A stretch of DNA of 64,000 bases from Streptomyces ipomoeae 91-03. Lineage in GTDB: Bacteria; Actinomycetota; Actinomycetes; Streptomycetales; Streptomycetaceae. The notes beneath the pieces are model-generated. The model was given only the letters and a program-made list of their open reading frames with translations. It was not told the DNA's origin and made no database searches. Positions 42,510 through 51,433 of this stretch are shown in pieces (the stretch's first letter is position 1; every line of letters begins with the position of its first letter). The translations under genes were made by a program, and so were the position numbers. Location of the stretch: NCBI RefSeq assembly GCF_000317595.1, contig NZ_AEJC01000440.1:1-64000 (forward strand), read 5' to 3'.

Positions 42510-42930
42510 TACGACATCCGAAACGCCGCGGCCACTCCCTGGCTGGTGACGGACAGTTCCGGCAATCGCCGCCGCGCATTGCCAAGGCGCGCGGACAGAC
42601 GCGCGACCGGCCACGCGGCGCGGTGCGCGAGCCGAGCCCCGGACAGCCTCAGCGCCAGCGGCAGTCCCCCGCACAACTGGACGATCCGCGCAACGGCCTC
42701 CGGCTGATCGGCCGCCCTGTCGGTGCCCACGATGCGGGTGAAGAACGCCGTGGCTTCCTCATCGGCCAACACCGCCAGGGACAGAGGCCGGACCGCGGCC
42801 AGACCGGCCGGTCTGAGCCTGCTGGTCACGATCATCATCCCGGGACCGGTTGGCAGCAGCGGAGTCACCTGCTGCTCGTTGACGGCGTGTCCAGAATCAC
42901 CAGCAGCCGCAGGGACGTCGCCTGCACTCG
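42509..42930 (-). pseudogene. AfsR/SARP-type regulator, NB-ARC fragment
   Basis: VNEQQVTPLLPTGPG, MIVTSRLRPAGL, RIVQLCGGLPLALRLSGARL and ARRRLPELS are consecutive NB-ARC (STAND ATPase) motifs of AfsR-like regulators. The preceding Walker B strand (LLVILD) is in another frame, joined near 42890-42900, and the sensor/HTH/TPR parts are absent. It is a decayed internal piece. Confidence 0.75.
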
Positions 42931-43089
42931 CCCGGGGTGAGAGGGGCAACCCCGGCGGGCGACGCCGACGTGGCGGGCGTCCCGGCAGGGGCAGTTCAGG
43001 TGCCCCACCGCCACCGGCCGTACCTCACGTCACGGTTACGGATCCCTCAACCTCTGGTGGCGGCGAGGTGAGGCGGCGACCATGAAGGC

Positions 43090-43503
43090 ATGACTCTCGC
43101 GCAGCGTGCCCTGCGACAACTGGAGACCTGGCCCGATCTCACGGCGGGCCCGGCCAGTTGTGGCACCGGTCGGGCGTTGCGGTCCCGGCAGCACGAGATC
43201 GTGCACTTCCATCTGGACCATGACGTGGATCTCCATCTCACCCCGGCCCTCATCCGGCGCATGGCGGCGGACCTCGGCGAGTCGTCCGCCGTCCGCCTGG
43301 TGCCGGGCTCCCGCTGGGTGACCGTCCACCTCGACTGCGAGACCGACGTCGACCTGCTGCTGAGCCTGGTGAGCGTGGCCCTGAAGGCCCACCAGGCGCA
43401 CCCGGCCCCCCAGGGCCCGCGCCGGTTGTCGCGGTCGACCGCCGACACGGCGCCCGCGGGCTGCAACTTCCGCCGGGTGACTGTGCTGCCGCGCGCCGAC
43501 TGA
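43090..43503 (+). CDS. Luciferase-domain (DUF5519) protein
   Basis: 137 aa from ATG 43090, behind GAAGG. EIVHFHLDHDVDLHLTPALI and SRWVTVHLDCETDVDLLLSL match the DUF5519 'luciferase' domain, small cytosolic alpha/beta proteins of unknown biochemical role. The C-terminal ~16 residues and stop codon belong to a 63-bp tandem duplication. An upstream ATG at 43081 is possible but out of frame. Confidence 0.7.
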   Translation: MTLAQRALRQLETWPDLTAGPASCGTGRALRSRQHEIVHFHLDHDVDLHLTPALIRRMAADLGESSAVRLVPGSRWVTVHLDCETDVDLLLSLVSVALKAHQAHPAPQGPRRLSRSTADTAPAGCNFRRVTVLPRAD

Positions 43504-43578
43504 CCGCCCTCGCCGCCCGCGGGCTGCAACTTCCGCCGGGTGACTGTGCTGCCGCGCGCCGACTGACCGCCCTCGCCG
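43453..43578. repeat. 63-bp tandem duplication at a gene end
   Basis: Positions 43453-43515 and 43516-43578 are identical; each begins CCCGCGGGCTGCAACTTCCG and contains the stop codon of the DUF5519 gene, so the second copy is untranslated. A third partial start is seen at 43579. Confidence 0.9.
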
Positions 43579-43591
43579 CCCGCAGGGCACC

Positions 43592-43987
43592 TCACACCCG
43601 GTCGATGTGCACGTTCGTCGACTTCACCCGGGCCGTGGCCTCCATCCCGACCTCCAGCCCCAGTTCCTCCACGGCCTCCCGGGTGAGGAGGGAGACCAGT
43701 CGGTGGGGGCCGGCCTGGATCTCGACCTGGGCGGCGACGCCGCCGAGCTTGATCGCGGTGACGATGCCCGGGAAGGCGTTGCGGGCCGAGGTGTAGGGGG
43801 CGTCCTCGTCGGTGCTCGCGCTCTTGGCGAGCTCCACGGAGAAGGCCGCCAGGTCCTTGCCGTCGATGAGCCGCCGCCCGCCCTCGTCCCGGTGGGTCGC
43901 CACGCGCCCCGCGTCCGCCCATCGCCGTGCCGTGTCGGGGCTGACGCCGAGCAGTCGGGCCGCCTGGCCGATCGTGTATGCCTGCAT
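43592..43987 (-). CDS. MerR-like HTH plus TOBE (molybdate-binding) regulator
   Basis: 131 aa from ATG 43987. N-terminal MerR/excisionase-type HTH (TIGQAARLLGVSPDTARRWA, GGRRLIDGKDLAAF) and a C-terminal Mop/TOBE domain (SARNAFPGIVTAIKLGGVAA, LTREAVEELGLEVGMEATAR, VKSTNVHIDRV) that binds molybdate or tungstate. It is a short ModE-like sensor usually linked to molybdate uptake genes; none are adjacent here. Confidence 0.88.
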   Translation of the reverse strand: MQAYTIGQAARLLGVSPDTARRWADAGRVATHRDEGGRRLIDGKDLAAFSVELAKSASTDEDAPYTSARNAFPGIVTAIKLGGVAAQVEIQAGPHRLVSLLTREAVEELGLEVGMEATARVKSTNVHIDRV

Positions 43988-44037
43988 GGGCGCCAAGATA
44001 GGCGGTCGGCCGGTACGGGCCGGGTCAGCTGGTGGGG

Positions 44038-45813
44038 TCAGCTGGTGGCGCGTGCCGCGACCAGGGCGATGTCGTCCTCCGGGGCGGCGGGGGCCAGCTC
44101 GGACAGGAGGTGGTCCAGGAGCTGGTCCGGGGTGCAGGGGCCGGCGGCCGGGATGTGGGTGAGGCGGAGCAGGGAGGTGTCGATGTCCTCGTGGCGGCGT
44201 TCGATGAGGCCGTCGGTGTAGAGCAGGAGGGTGTCGCCGGGTCCGTACGGGCAGACGACCGTCTCGAAACGGCAGCGCCCCACCCCCAGCGGTGGCCCCG
44301 GCGGCACGCGCAGCGGCGCCGCCCGGCCCCCGGGGCCGAACAGCACCGGCGGCAGATGGCCCGCGCTGGCGAGGGAGCACACGCCGCGCCCGGGGTCGGC
44401 GATCGCGATGACGCAGGTGGCGGGCCGCTCCTCGCCGGCGGTGTCGAGCAGCACGTCCAGCTCGCGCAGGATGCGGCCGGGGACGGGTTCCACGGTGGCG
44501 GCCACCCGCAGCATGGCCTGGTACCGGCTCATGGCGACCGCGGCGTCCAGTCCGTGGCCCATCACGTCCCCCACGGCGAGCAGCGTCCGCCCGTCGCCGA
44601 GCGCGACCGTCTCGTACCAGTCCCCGCCGACGAGTGCGCCCTGCCCGGCGGGCCGGTAACGGTAGGCGACCTCGACCCCGCCGCAGGGGGTGCCCGGGTC
44701 GGAGAGCAGAGCGCGCTGGAGGTGTACGACGGTGTTGTGCTCGGCGGTGTAGCGGCGGGCGTTGTCGAGGCTGATCGCGGCGCGCTGGGCGAGGTCCTGC
44801 GCCATCACGGCGTCCGTCTCGGCGAAGGGCGGGGAGCCCTGGGCCCGGATCATGTTCACCGTGCCGACGTCGTGCCCGCGCGCGCTCAACGGCACGATCA
44901 TCATGGAGTGCACCCCGGCCGCGCGCAGGAGGGCCACCCGGTGAACGGTCCCGACACGCCACCCCACGGCAAAGGCGTCCTCGGCGCCCTCCTCGCCCTC
45001 CTCGGCGGAGACATCGCCTCCCTCACCGGAGACATCGCCTCCCCCCACGGGGACCTCCCGGCTGAGCCCCTCCTCCCCGGGCAGTGCGACGATCACCGGC
45101 TCGCCCGTGGCCAGGCAGCACGCCACCGACGACTCCGGCTGGTAGTCCACGTACTCCCCCAGCCGGCTCAGCGGCTGCAGCAGAGCCTCCACCTCCGGGA
45201 CGATGGCCTCGGCGGCCCGCCGTAGTCGTACGAGACCGTCCCGAGCCGCCCGGACGGTGCCCGGCTCGGGCAGGACGTCCACGCCGACGCCGTCGGCGAG
45301 GTGCTCGACCAGGAAAGAGGCCAGCTCCTGGCAGGTGGTGTCCATGTCGAGGGTGGTGCCGATCCGGGTGGCGGCCTCGTCGAGGAGGGCGAGCCGTTCC
45401 CGTACGCGTTCCAGCTCCCGCCGCTGCTGGCGGTCGGCGGAGATCTCCAGGAGGACGCCGACGAGACCGAGGACCTTGCCGCCGTGTTCGAGCCGGTGGT
45501 ACGCGCCGTGCCAGAAGCGGCGCTCCAGCGGGGAGTCGGCGCGGGTGTGCCCGCTGGAGACGGTCTCGCGCGGTCTGCCGTCGGCCAGCACGGTACGCAG
45601 CACCTCGTACCGCGCGTCCACATCGGGTACGACCTCGGCGACGGTCCGGCCCAGGTGCTCCTCGGCGGGCAGCCCGTTCATCCGGGCGAGGGTCGGGTTG
45701 ACGTACAAATAACGCAGCTCGGTGTCCAGGACTCCCACCGCCGCGGGCGTCCCGTCCAGGATCTGCCGCAACATCTCGCGCAGCACCGGCGACGACATCT
45801 CCCAGAGCACCAC
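44038..45813 (-). CDS. PAS-GAF-SpoIIE phosphatase
   Basis: About 591 aa from GTG 45813 (GGAGG eight bases upstream); ATG 45798 is in frame but has its ribosome site too close. PAS (~15-125; LDTELRYLYVNPTLARMNGL), short coiled linker (RRELERVRERLALLDEAATRI), GAF (~140-355; VHSMMIVPLSARGHDVGTVN) with an acidic insert (GGDVSGEGGDVSAEEGEEGA), and SpoIIE/PP2C (~370-590; GGDWYETVAL, AVGDVMGHGLDAA, LLLYTDGLIERR). It lacks the RsbW-like kinase domain of the other two. It should dephosphorylate an anti-anti-sigma factor. Confidence 0.87.
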   Translation of the reverse strand: MVLWEMSSPVLREMLRQILDGTPAAVGVLDTELRYLYVNPTLARMNGLPAEEHLGRTVAEVVPDVDARYEVLRTVLADGRPRETVSSGHTRADSPLERRFWHGAYHRLEHGGKVLGLVGVLLEISADRQQRRELERVRERLALLDEAATRIGTTLDMDTTCQELASFLVEHLADGVGVDVLPEPGTVRAARDGLVRLRRAAEAIVPEVEALLQPLSRLGEYVDYQPESSVACCLATGEPVIVALPGEEGLSREVPVGGGDVSGEGGDVSAEEGEEGAEDAFAVGWRVGTVHRVALLRAAGVHSMMIVPLSARGHDVGTVNMIRAQGSPPFAETDAVMAQDLAQRAAISLDNARRYTAEHNTVVHLQRALLSDPGTPCGGVEVAYRYRPAGQGALVGGDWYETVALGDGRTLLAVGDVMGHGLDAAVAMSRYQAMLRVAATVEPVPGRILRELDVLLDTAGEERPATCVIAIADPGRGVCSLASAGHLPPVLFGPGGRAAPLRVPPGPPLGVGRCRFETVVCPYGPGDTLLLYTDGLIERRHEDIDTSLLRLTHIPAAGPCTPDQLLDHLLSELAPAAPEDDIALVAARATS

Positions 45814-45840
45814 ACTGCCCGCCCTCCAGGCCCCCCTCAC

Positions 45841-46233
45841 TCCCCAGCATCAGACCACGCCCCGGCCCGCCCCGCATGTGGAGGGAAGGGGGAGGGAACG
45901 GGGCCGGGCAGACGTCCGGGACCGCGCCGGCACCTCGACCGCGCCGTGACCACGCCGCGCGCCGCGCCGTGATCGCGCTGCTCGGGGGCCACTGCCTCTC
46001 CCTCGCCTGGATACTGTCACTGCTGCCGGGCCAGGGGCGGCGCGCGGCGCCCGTCCGGCTGCTCATGATCTTCGCGCCGGGGTGGGAGCCGACCGTCGCG
46101 ACCGGGAGGGCGGGCGGTTGCGGATCTCCCCGCCGGCGATGGGGCCGTCGCTGTTCCTCACGATCCTGCTGTCACCGCTCGCATCGGCCGCGACCTCGGG
46201 AGAGGACGCGGCTGATGGGGGATGGGGCAGGGC
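45841..46233. other. Intergenic region, possible broken small gene
   Basis: About 390 bp with no supported gene. A plus-strand frame (VIALLGGHCLSLAWILSLL from ~45968) looks like a membrane helix and a second hydrophobic stretch (GPSLFLTILLSPLASA) follows in another frame, so a frameshifted small membrane protein is conceivable but weak. Confidence 0.3.
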
Positions 46234-46522
46234 TTACTCGGCTGCGCTCACCTGGACCGTGATCGTGGAGCCGTCCAGGGCCTCCCGCAGGATCTTGATC
46301 TTGGTGTTGGTGTCGGTGATCCTGACACGGGCCAGTGGGTTCGACTCGTCGTAGTACGTGTACGTGCTCAGTACGTGCTGACGTGGTCGTTGAAGGTGGA
46401 GACACCCTTCGTCGACGGGGTCTCCGTCGGCACGCCCGCCTTGTGCAGGGTGATGCCGTCCGTGCGGTACAGGCTGAACGGCGAGTCGAAGGTCTGGATC
46501 CGGTTGCGCATCTGGGTCACCT
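46234..46522 (-). pseudogene. M6-type (immune inhibitor A-like) peptidase, C-terminal remnant
   Basis: One frame gives MRNRIQTFDSPFSLYRTDGI, KAGVPTETPSTKGVSTFNDH, then stops; the next frame continues TYTYYDESNPLARVRITDTN, KILREALDGSTITVQVSAAE. This looks like the tail of secreted M6 metalloproteases. An 11-bp duplication (AGCACGTACTG repeated at ~46370-46380) causes the frame break. The 5' side is cut by the GC-rich palindrome at 46526. Confidence 0.6.
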
Positions 46523-46525
46523 GGG

Positions 46526-46553
46526 CGCCGCCCCGGCGATCGCCGGGGCGGCG
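46526..46553. terminator. 28-bp perfect GC palindrome
   Basis: CGCCGCCCCGGCG (46526-46538), AT, CGCCGGGGCGGCG (46541-46553): a terminator-like hairpin directly behind the stop of the membrane-protein gene at 46560. Confidence 0.7.
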
Positions 46554-46559
46554 TGGACC

Positions 46560-47675
46560 TCAGCCGGTGGTGGACGGTGCCGCCGTGTCGGCGGGTCGGC
46601 GTTCGTTTCGCCAGGACGCCGCCCAGGCGAGGAGTGCGCCGAGCGCGGCGTAGGCGCCGAGGACCCACAGGGAGTGGGCGGTGGCGTGACCGGAGAAGTA
46701 GACCGTGTTGCGGACGAGGGTGGTGCCCGCCCCGGGCGGCAGGGCCTGGCCGATCGCGCTCCAGAAGGACGGCAGGAGCGGTGCCGGGTAGACGCCGCCG
46801 GAGCTCGGGTTGCCGAGGACCACGAAGAGCAGGATGACCACGCCGGTGCCGAGGAGCCCGAGCAGGGTCTGCAGGGCGAGCGCGGTGGCGGCGGAGGCGA
46901 AGACGACCAGGGCGCCGATGCCGGCCAGCGCCCAGAAGTGGCCGCTCAGCGCGTCGAACACCGGCCCGACGATGGCCGCCCCGGCGAGGCCCGACACGAC
47001 CGCGTACAGCACGAGGACGCCGAGCCGGATCAGGGTGCGGTGCCGGTTGGCGGGACGCGAGCCCGCGGCCATGCCCATGATCGTCGCGGTGAGGTAGCCG
47101 CCGATCACCCAGCCGAGGACGAGGTAGAAGGACGTCATGCCGCGGCCGTCACCGGCGTTCGGGGGCCGGATGTCCTTGACGGTGATCTGCCGCTTCTGCG
47201 CGGCCTCGATCTCCTGGGCTATCTGCGTCGCGGTCTGCGACACCGAGGGTCCGCCGGCCGAGGCGACCAGCAGGGTGTCCTCGGTGCCGCTCGCGTTGTA
47301 GACGAACGCGGCGTCCGCCTTCCGCGTGAGCACCCACTGGCGGGCGGCGGCGCTGCTCGGCGCGGCCGTCGCGTCCACCGGATCCCCGTCGAGGGAGTCG
47401 AGCTGGGCGACGATCTTCGCCGACGCCTGCTGCGGGGCGGCCACCGCGACCGGGATGCGGTGCGGTGTGGGGGAGTGGAAGGCGCCGACGTACGAGACGA
47501 CGAAGGCCAACTGCACGAGCAGACCGCCGAGTACGAGGCCGAAGGCACGGAAGGTGACGGCGTCCTTGAGCTCGCCGAGGAACCCGTGCGGTTTGGCGCC
47601 GGGAGCGGTCGGGGCGGTCGGAGCGGTGGGGGATGTGCCCGGGGACGGGCTGGAGGGGGAGTTCACGGCGCGCAT
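46560..47675 (-). CDS. ABC-2-like / YhgE-type membrane protein
   Basis: 371 aa from ATG 47675. An N-terminal Pro/Thr-rich cytosolic tail, one helix (LVLGGLLVQLAFVVSYVGAF), a ~120-residue outside domain (PVAVAAPQQASAKIVAQLDS, KADAAFVYN) and five C-terminal helices (TSFYLVLGWVIGGYLTATIM, LIRLGVLVLYAVVSGLAGAAI, LALQTLLGLLGTGVVILLFVV). This is the architecture of DUF3533/YhgE-Pip and ABC-2 type export permeases. No ATPase gene is adjacent. A palindromic operator lies upstream. Confidence 0.75.
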   Translation of the reverse strand: MRAVNSPSSPSPGTSPTAPTAPTAPGAKPHGFLGELKDAVTFRAFGLVLGGLLVQLAFVVSYVGAFHSPTPHRIPVAVAAPQQASAKIVAQLDSLDGDPVDATAAPSSAAARQWVLTRKADAAFVYNASGTEDTLLVASAGGPSVSQTATQIAQEIEAAQKRQITVKDIRPPNAGDGRGMTSFYLVLGWVIGGYLTATIMGMAAGSRPANRHRTLIRLGVLVLYAVVSGLAGAAIVGPVFDALSGHFWALAGIGALVVFASAATALALQTLLGLLGTGVVILLFVVLGNPSSGGVYPAPLLPSFWSAIGQALPPGAGTTLVRNTVYFSGHATAHSLWVLGAYAALGALLAWAASWRNERRPADTAAPSTTG

Positions 47676-47782
47676 GATCGCATGCCCGGGTAAGCGCGCT
47701 TCCGGGGGATGGGTACCTGCTGCGGCACGTATGTCGGAAGCCCGGATCGTCGACGAGCGTCACCGCTGCGGGGATGTTTGTG

Positions 47783-47799
47783 TGCTCAAGTATTGAGCA
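47783..47799. promoter_or_regulatory. Palindromic operator upstream of the membrane-protein gene
   Basis: TGCTCAA-GTA-TTGAGCA, a perfect 7-bp dyad 108 bp upstream of ATG 47675 and 108 bp from the divergent SpoIIE start. CTCAA/TTGAG half-sites are typical of MarR- or PadR-type repressors of exporters. No such gene lies near. Confidence 0.6.
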
Positions 47800-47906
47800 T
47801 GAAATAAGGTGAAAGGTTGCGAAACTGGGCAAATCAACTAGACGGGGTCTTTGAAGGCGCCGCGAGCCACGCGGGGGAGAGCCCGACGAGAGCGAGATGA
47901 GCGGTC

Positions 47907-50612
47907 ATGGAGCGGCACGGCCTCGACGACCAGGCGACAGGGCTCGGCCCGGGCGTCGGGCGTCTCGGCCCCGACATCGCGGGCGCCGGCCCGGACGCCG
48001 GAGACGAGGCGCTCACCGCCCGTGCCACGGTCGACGAACACGGCGTCGTGACCGGCTGGAGCGCCGGAGCCGAACGACTGCTCGGTTACTCGTCGCCGCA
48101 GATCCTGGGGCGCCCGGTGGTCTCGCTCCTCGCCGAGGAGCCCACGGCGAGCGGCCTCCCGGCCTTCGCGGAGCTGCCGAGCCTGTCGAGGTGGCACGGC
48201 ACCCTGGTCCTCCGGCACCGTGACGGCCACCGGGTGGAGGCCAGGGTCGTGGCCCACCACAGGGGGCTGAACAGCGCGTCGGACGCGGCACCGAGCGAGG
48301 GGCAGGGCGAGGGGCAGCGCGGGGTGCCGGATGGGGCGCCGGGCGGAGCCTCGGGCCGGGTCTCGGGCCTTGCCTCAGGCAAGGCCTCAGGCGGGGCACC
48401 CGGCGACGCCACCCCGGACGCGGCACCCGGCGACGCCACCCCGGACGACTGGCTGCTCGTCTCCCCCGTGACCGGCGCCGAGCCCCTCCCCGGCGACGAC
48501 GCGCTCGTCCGGCGCGGTTTCCTCGACTCCCCGTGCTGCTTGACCTCCGTCTACGACACGACGCTGCGTTTCCGCCGGTCCACCCGTTCCAGGCAGAACG
48601 CCCTGGCCCTGAGCGACGACGACCTGCGGGGGCTGCGGCTGACGGACGTACTCGACGACCCCATCGCCGAGGAGGTCGAGCGGCGGATGCGGCGGGCCCT
48701 GGAGACGGGCGAGCCGCAGTACATGGAGAACCACGCCCGCGCCCCCGGCGAGACACGCGAGCGCGCCTGGTCGGTGCATCTCTACCGGTTGGCGGACCCG
48801 GACGGCCACGTCCTGGGCGTGGCCTCCACCGGGCACGACATGACGGAGCAGTACTGGGCCCGCAAGCGGCTCCAGCTGATCGCGGAGGCCAGCACCCGTA
48901 TCGGCAGCACGCTGGACGTCACGCGGACGGCGCAGGAGCTGGCGGCGGTGGCGGTTCCGGAACTCGCCGACTTCCTCAGCGTCGACCTCCTGGCTACCGT
49001 CGGCGCACCCGAGCAGCCCCTGGACACATCGGGGGCGGGCACCCCGCTCGCGCTGCGGCGCGTCGCCCACCGGTCCGTGCATCCCGGCACCCCCGAGGCG
49101 GTCGTCGCACTGGGCGAGGTGGACGAGTACCCGGAGGGCTCCCCGCCGGCGGAGAGCCTGCGGACGGGACGTGCCGTGCTGTACCAGGTGACCGAACCGG
49201 CGATCGCCGACTGGGTGGGCGAGGACCCGCTCCGGGCCGACCGCGTCCGGGAGTTCGGCTTCCACTCCGCGATGACCGTGCCCCTGTCGGCACGCGGAAC
49301 CACCCTCGGCGTGGTCGTCTTCGCCCGCCACCGGAACCCGGAAGCCTTCCAGCGGGACGACCTCGTACTGGCCGAGGAACTGGCGGCCCGGGCGGCGGTC
49401 TGCATCGACAACGCCCTGCGCTACACCCGCGAACGCGGTACGGCCGTCATGCTGCAGCGCAGTCTGCTGCCGCAGAGCCTGCCCGAGCAGACCGCGGTGG
49501 AGGTCGCCTCCCGCTACCTCCCGGCCGGCGCCCGCGCCGGGGTGGGCGGCGACTGGTTCGACGTCATCCCGCTGTCCGGCTCCAGGGTCGCGCTGGTCGT
49601 GGGCGACGTCGTGGGCCACGGCCTCCACGCCTCCGCCACCATGGGCCGCCTCCGCACCGCCGTACGCACCCTCGCCGACATCGATCTGCCCCCCGACGAA
49701 CTCCTCACCCACCTCGACGACCTGGTGGGCCGCCTGGCCATGGAGACGGAGACGGCGCGGGGCGCGCAGTGGGCCGCCCCGACCGCGGAGGGCGCCGGGG
49801 GAGGGGCCCGGGAAGCCGCCATGGACGGCACCGGAGACGTGGGCGCGACCTGCCTGTACGCCGTCTACGACCCGGTCTCCCGCCGGTGCACGCTCGCCCG
49901 TGCCGGGCATCCGCCGCCGGCGGTGGTGAGCCCGGACGGCACGGTGGAACTGCTCGACCTCCCGGCCGGACCCCCGCTGGGCCTCGGCGGACTGCCCTTC
50001 GAGGCGCTGGAGACCGAGCTGCCGGAGGGCAGCCTGCTCGCGCTCTACACCGACGGCCTGATCCAGTCCCGTGACGGCGACATCGACCACGGCATCTCCC
50101 GGCTCTGCCGGGCCCTCGCCGGTCCCGCGGTCTCCCTGGAGGGGCTGTGCGACACGGTCCTGGGCACGCTCCTCACCCTGCGGCCCACCGACGACGTGGC
50201 CCTGCTCATCGCCCGCACCCGGGCCCTCGACGCCGGCCGGGTCGCCACCTGGGACGTGAACCCCGAGCCGTCCGCCGTCGCCGAGGCCCGCAAGAACGTC
50301 CTCCGCCGACTGGACGACTGGGGTCTGGCCGGCGCCGCCTTCGTCACGGAACTGGTCGTCAGCGAGCTCGTCACCAACGCCATCCGCCACGCCGAGCCGC
50401 CCATCCAGCTACGGCTCATCCACGACCGGGGCCTGATCTGCGAGGTCTCGGACGCCAGCAACACCGCTCCCCACATGCGCCGCGCCCGCACCTATGACGA
50501 GGGCGGCCGTGGCCTCCTCCTGGTGGCCCAACTGACCCAGCACTGGGGCACCCGTCCCACCCCCACGGGCAAGACGATCTGGGCGGAGCAGACCCTTGCC
50601 CCGGCTCTGTGA
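47907..50612 (+). CDS. PAS-PAS-GAF-SpoIIE-HATPase phosphatase
   Basis: 901 aa from ATG 47907. First PAS (~38-115; TVDEHGVVTGWSAGAERLLG), a Ser/Gly/Ala-rich linker with PGDATPDAAPGDATPD repeats, second PAS (~205-310), GAF (~325-500; FHSAMTVPLSARGTTLGVVV), SpoIIE/PP2C (~515-770; GGDWFDVIPL, VVGDVVGHGLHA, LYTDGLIQSRDGD) and an RsbW-like HATPase (~780-895; SELVTNAIRHA, EGGRGLLLVAQL). It resembles the protein at 8895 in design, with a different sensory half. It should tune an anti-sigma/anti-anti-sigma switch. Confidence 0.88.
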   Translation: MERHGLDDQATGLGPGVGRLGPDIAGAGPDAGDEALTARATVDEHGVVTGWSAGAERLLGYSSPQILGRPVVSLLAEEPTASGLPAFAELPSLSRWHGTLVLRHRDGHRVEARVVAHHRGLNSASDAAPSEGQGEGQRGVPDGAPGGASGRVSGLASGKASGGAPGDATPDAAPGDATPDDWLLVSPVTGAEPLPGDDALVRRGFLDSPCCLTSVYDTTLRFRRSTRSRQNALALSDDDLRGLRLTDVLDDPIAEEVERRMRRALETGEPQYMENHARAPGETRERAWSVHLYRLADPDGHVLGVASTGHDMTEQYWARKRLQLIAEASTRIGSTLDVTRTAQELAAVAVPELADFLSVDLLATVGAPEQPLDTSGAGTPLALRRVAHRSVHPGTPEAVVALGEVDEYPEGSPPAESLRTGRAVLYQVTEPAIADWVGEDPLRADRVREFGFHSAMTVPLSARGTTLGVVVFARHRNPEAFQRDDLVLAEELAARAAVCIDNALRYTRERGTAVMLQRSLLPQSLPEQTAVEVASRYLPAGARAGVGGDWFDVIPLSGSRVALVVGDVVGHGLHASATMGRLRTAVRTLADIDLPPDELLTHLDDLVGRLAMETETARGAQWAAPTAEGAGGGAREAAMDGTGDVGATCLYAVYDPVSRRCTLARAGHPPPAVVSPDGTVELLDLPAGPPLGLGGLPFEALETELPEGSLLALYTDGLIQSRDGDIDHGISRLCRALAGPAVSLEGLCDTVLGTLLTLRPTDDVALLIARTRALDAGRVATWDVNPEPSAVAEARKNVLRRLDDWGLAGAAFVTELVVSELVTNAIRHAEPPIQLRLIHDRGLICEVSDASNTAPHMRRARTYDEGGRGLLLVAQLTQHWGTRPTPTGKTIWAEQTLAPAL

Positions 50613-50667
50613 CCAGGCCTGTGGCCCAGCGCCCCCTCGGCCTCAGCCACGCGGGCAACCGGGGCCC

Positions 50668-51234
50668 TCAGAGGCCGAACTCGTGGGCCGGTACGCCGAG
50701 TACGGAGCATGCCTCCCGCAGCACCTGCTCCTCCGCCGGTGCGACGTACCCGTCCGCACCCGCCACCACGAACCCCGTCTGTACGACCGCTCGGGCCTCC
50801 GTGGGCTTCTTCGCGGCCTTGGCGATCTCCTGCAGGGCCTCGGCCTTGCCCTGCTGGAAGTTGAACGCCAGCTGGTCGACGTGCTTGTTGAAGCGCTGCC
50901 GCAGCTGGTCGGCGGGGAAGTTCTGCAGGACGTCGTTGTTCAGGATCAGCGACTCGACATGCTGCCGCTCGGCCGGGTCGACCTGCCCGTCGGCGGCGGC
51001 GACCAGGGCGCACATGGCCATGCTGGCGTCCCGGTAGGCGCCGCTCTTCAGCTCCGTCTTGAGGGAGGTGAGCTGGGACTTGAGCGCGCTCACCAACTGG
51101 GCCTTCGATCCGCCTCTGGACCCGGACCCCGAGTGCCCCGCACCCGGCCGGCCGAGTCCGCCGGCGCCCCGGGCCCCCTGCGCCTGCTGCTGCAGACCCT
51201 TGGCCTGGTCCTTGATCCGATCCCACATCGCCAT
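50668..51234 (-). CDS. TerB-family (tellurite resistance-like) protein
   Basis: 188 aa from ATG 51234. MWDRIKDQAKGLQQQAQGA is a charged helix, followed by a Gly-rich spacer and the TerB domain: SMAMCALVAAADGQVDPAER and the second EF-like element VVAGADGYVAPAEEQVLREA provide Asp/Glu metal-binding sites. TerB proteins bind Ca2+ and take part in tellurite or membrane-stress responses. No other ter gene is in view. Confidence 0.85.
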   Translation of the reverse strand: MAMWDRIKDQAKGLQQQAQGARGAGGLGRPGAGHSGSGSRGGSKAQLVSALKSQLTSLKTELKSGAYRDASMAMCALVAAADGQVDPAERQHVESLILNNDVLQNFPADQLRQRFNKHVDQLAFNFQQGKAEALQEIAKAAKKPTEARAVVQTGFVVAGADGYVAPAEEQVLREACSVLGVPAHEFGL

Positions 51235-51433
51235 CCGTGCCACCTCGGCTTGAGCCCATGTCGTTCCGGTCGATCCGGTCGATCCGGTCGTCCCGGCCGG
51301 CACACGCGTTCCGCGCGTCCCCCTGTGAACGCTCGCCGGACCCTTTGGAGTTCCACGGCCGGCGACGAAAGGGCGCGGGGACCATACGCCCCCGCACCCG
51401 CAAGTCGCAGTAGGACCAGGCCGGCAGGCCCGG

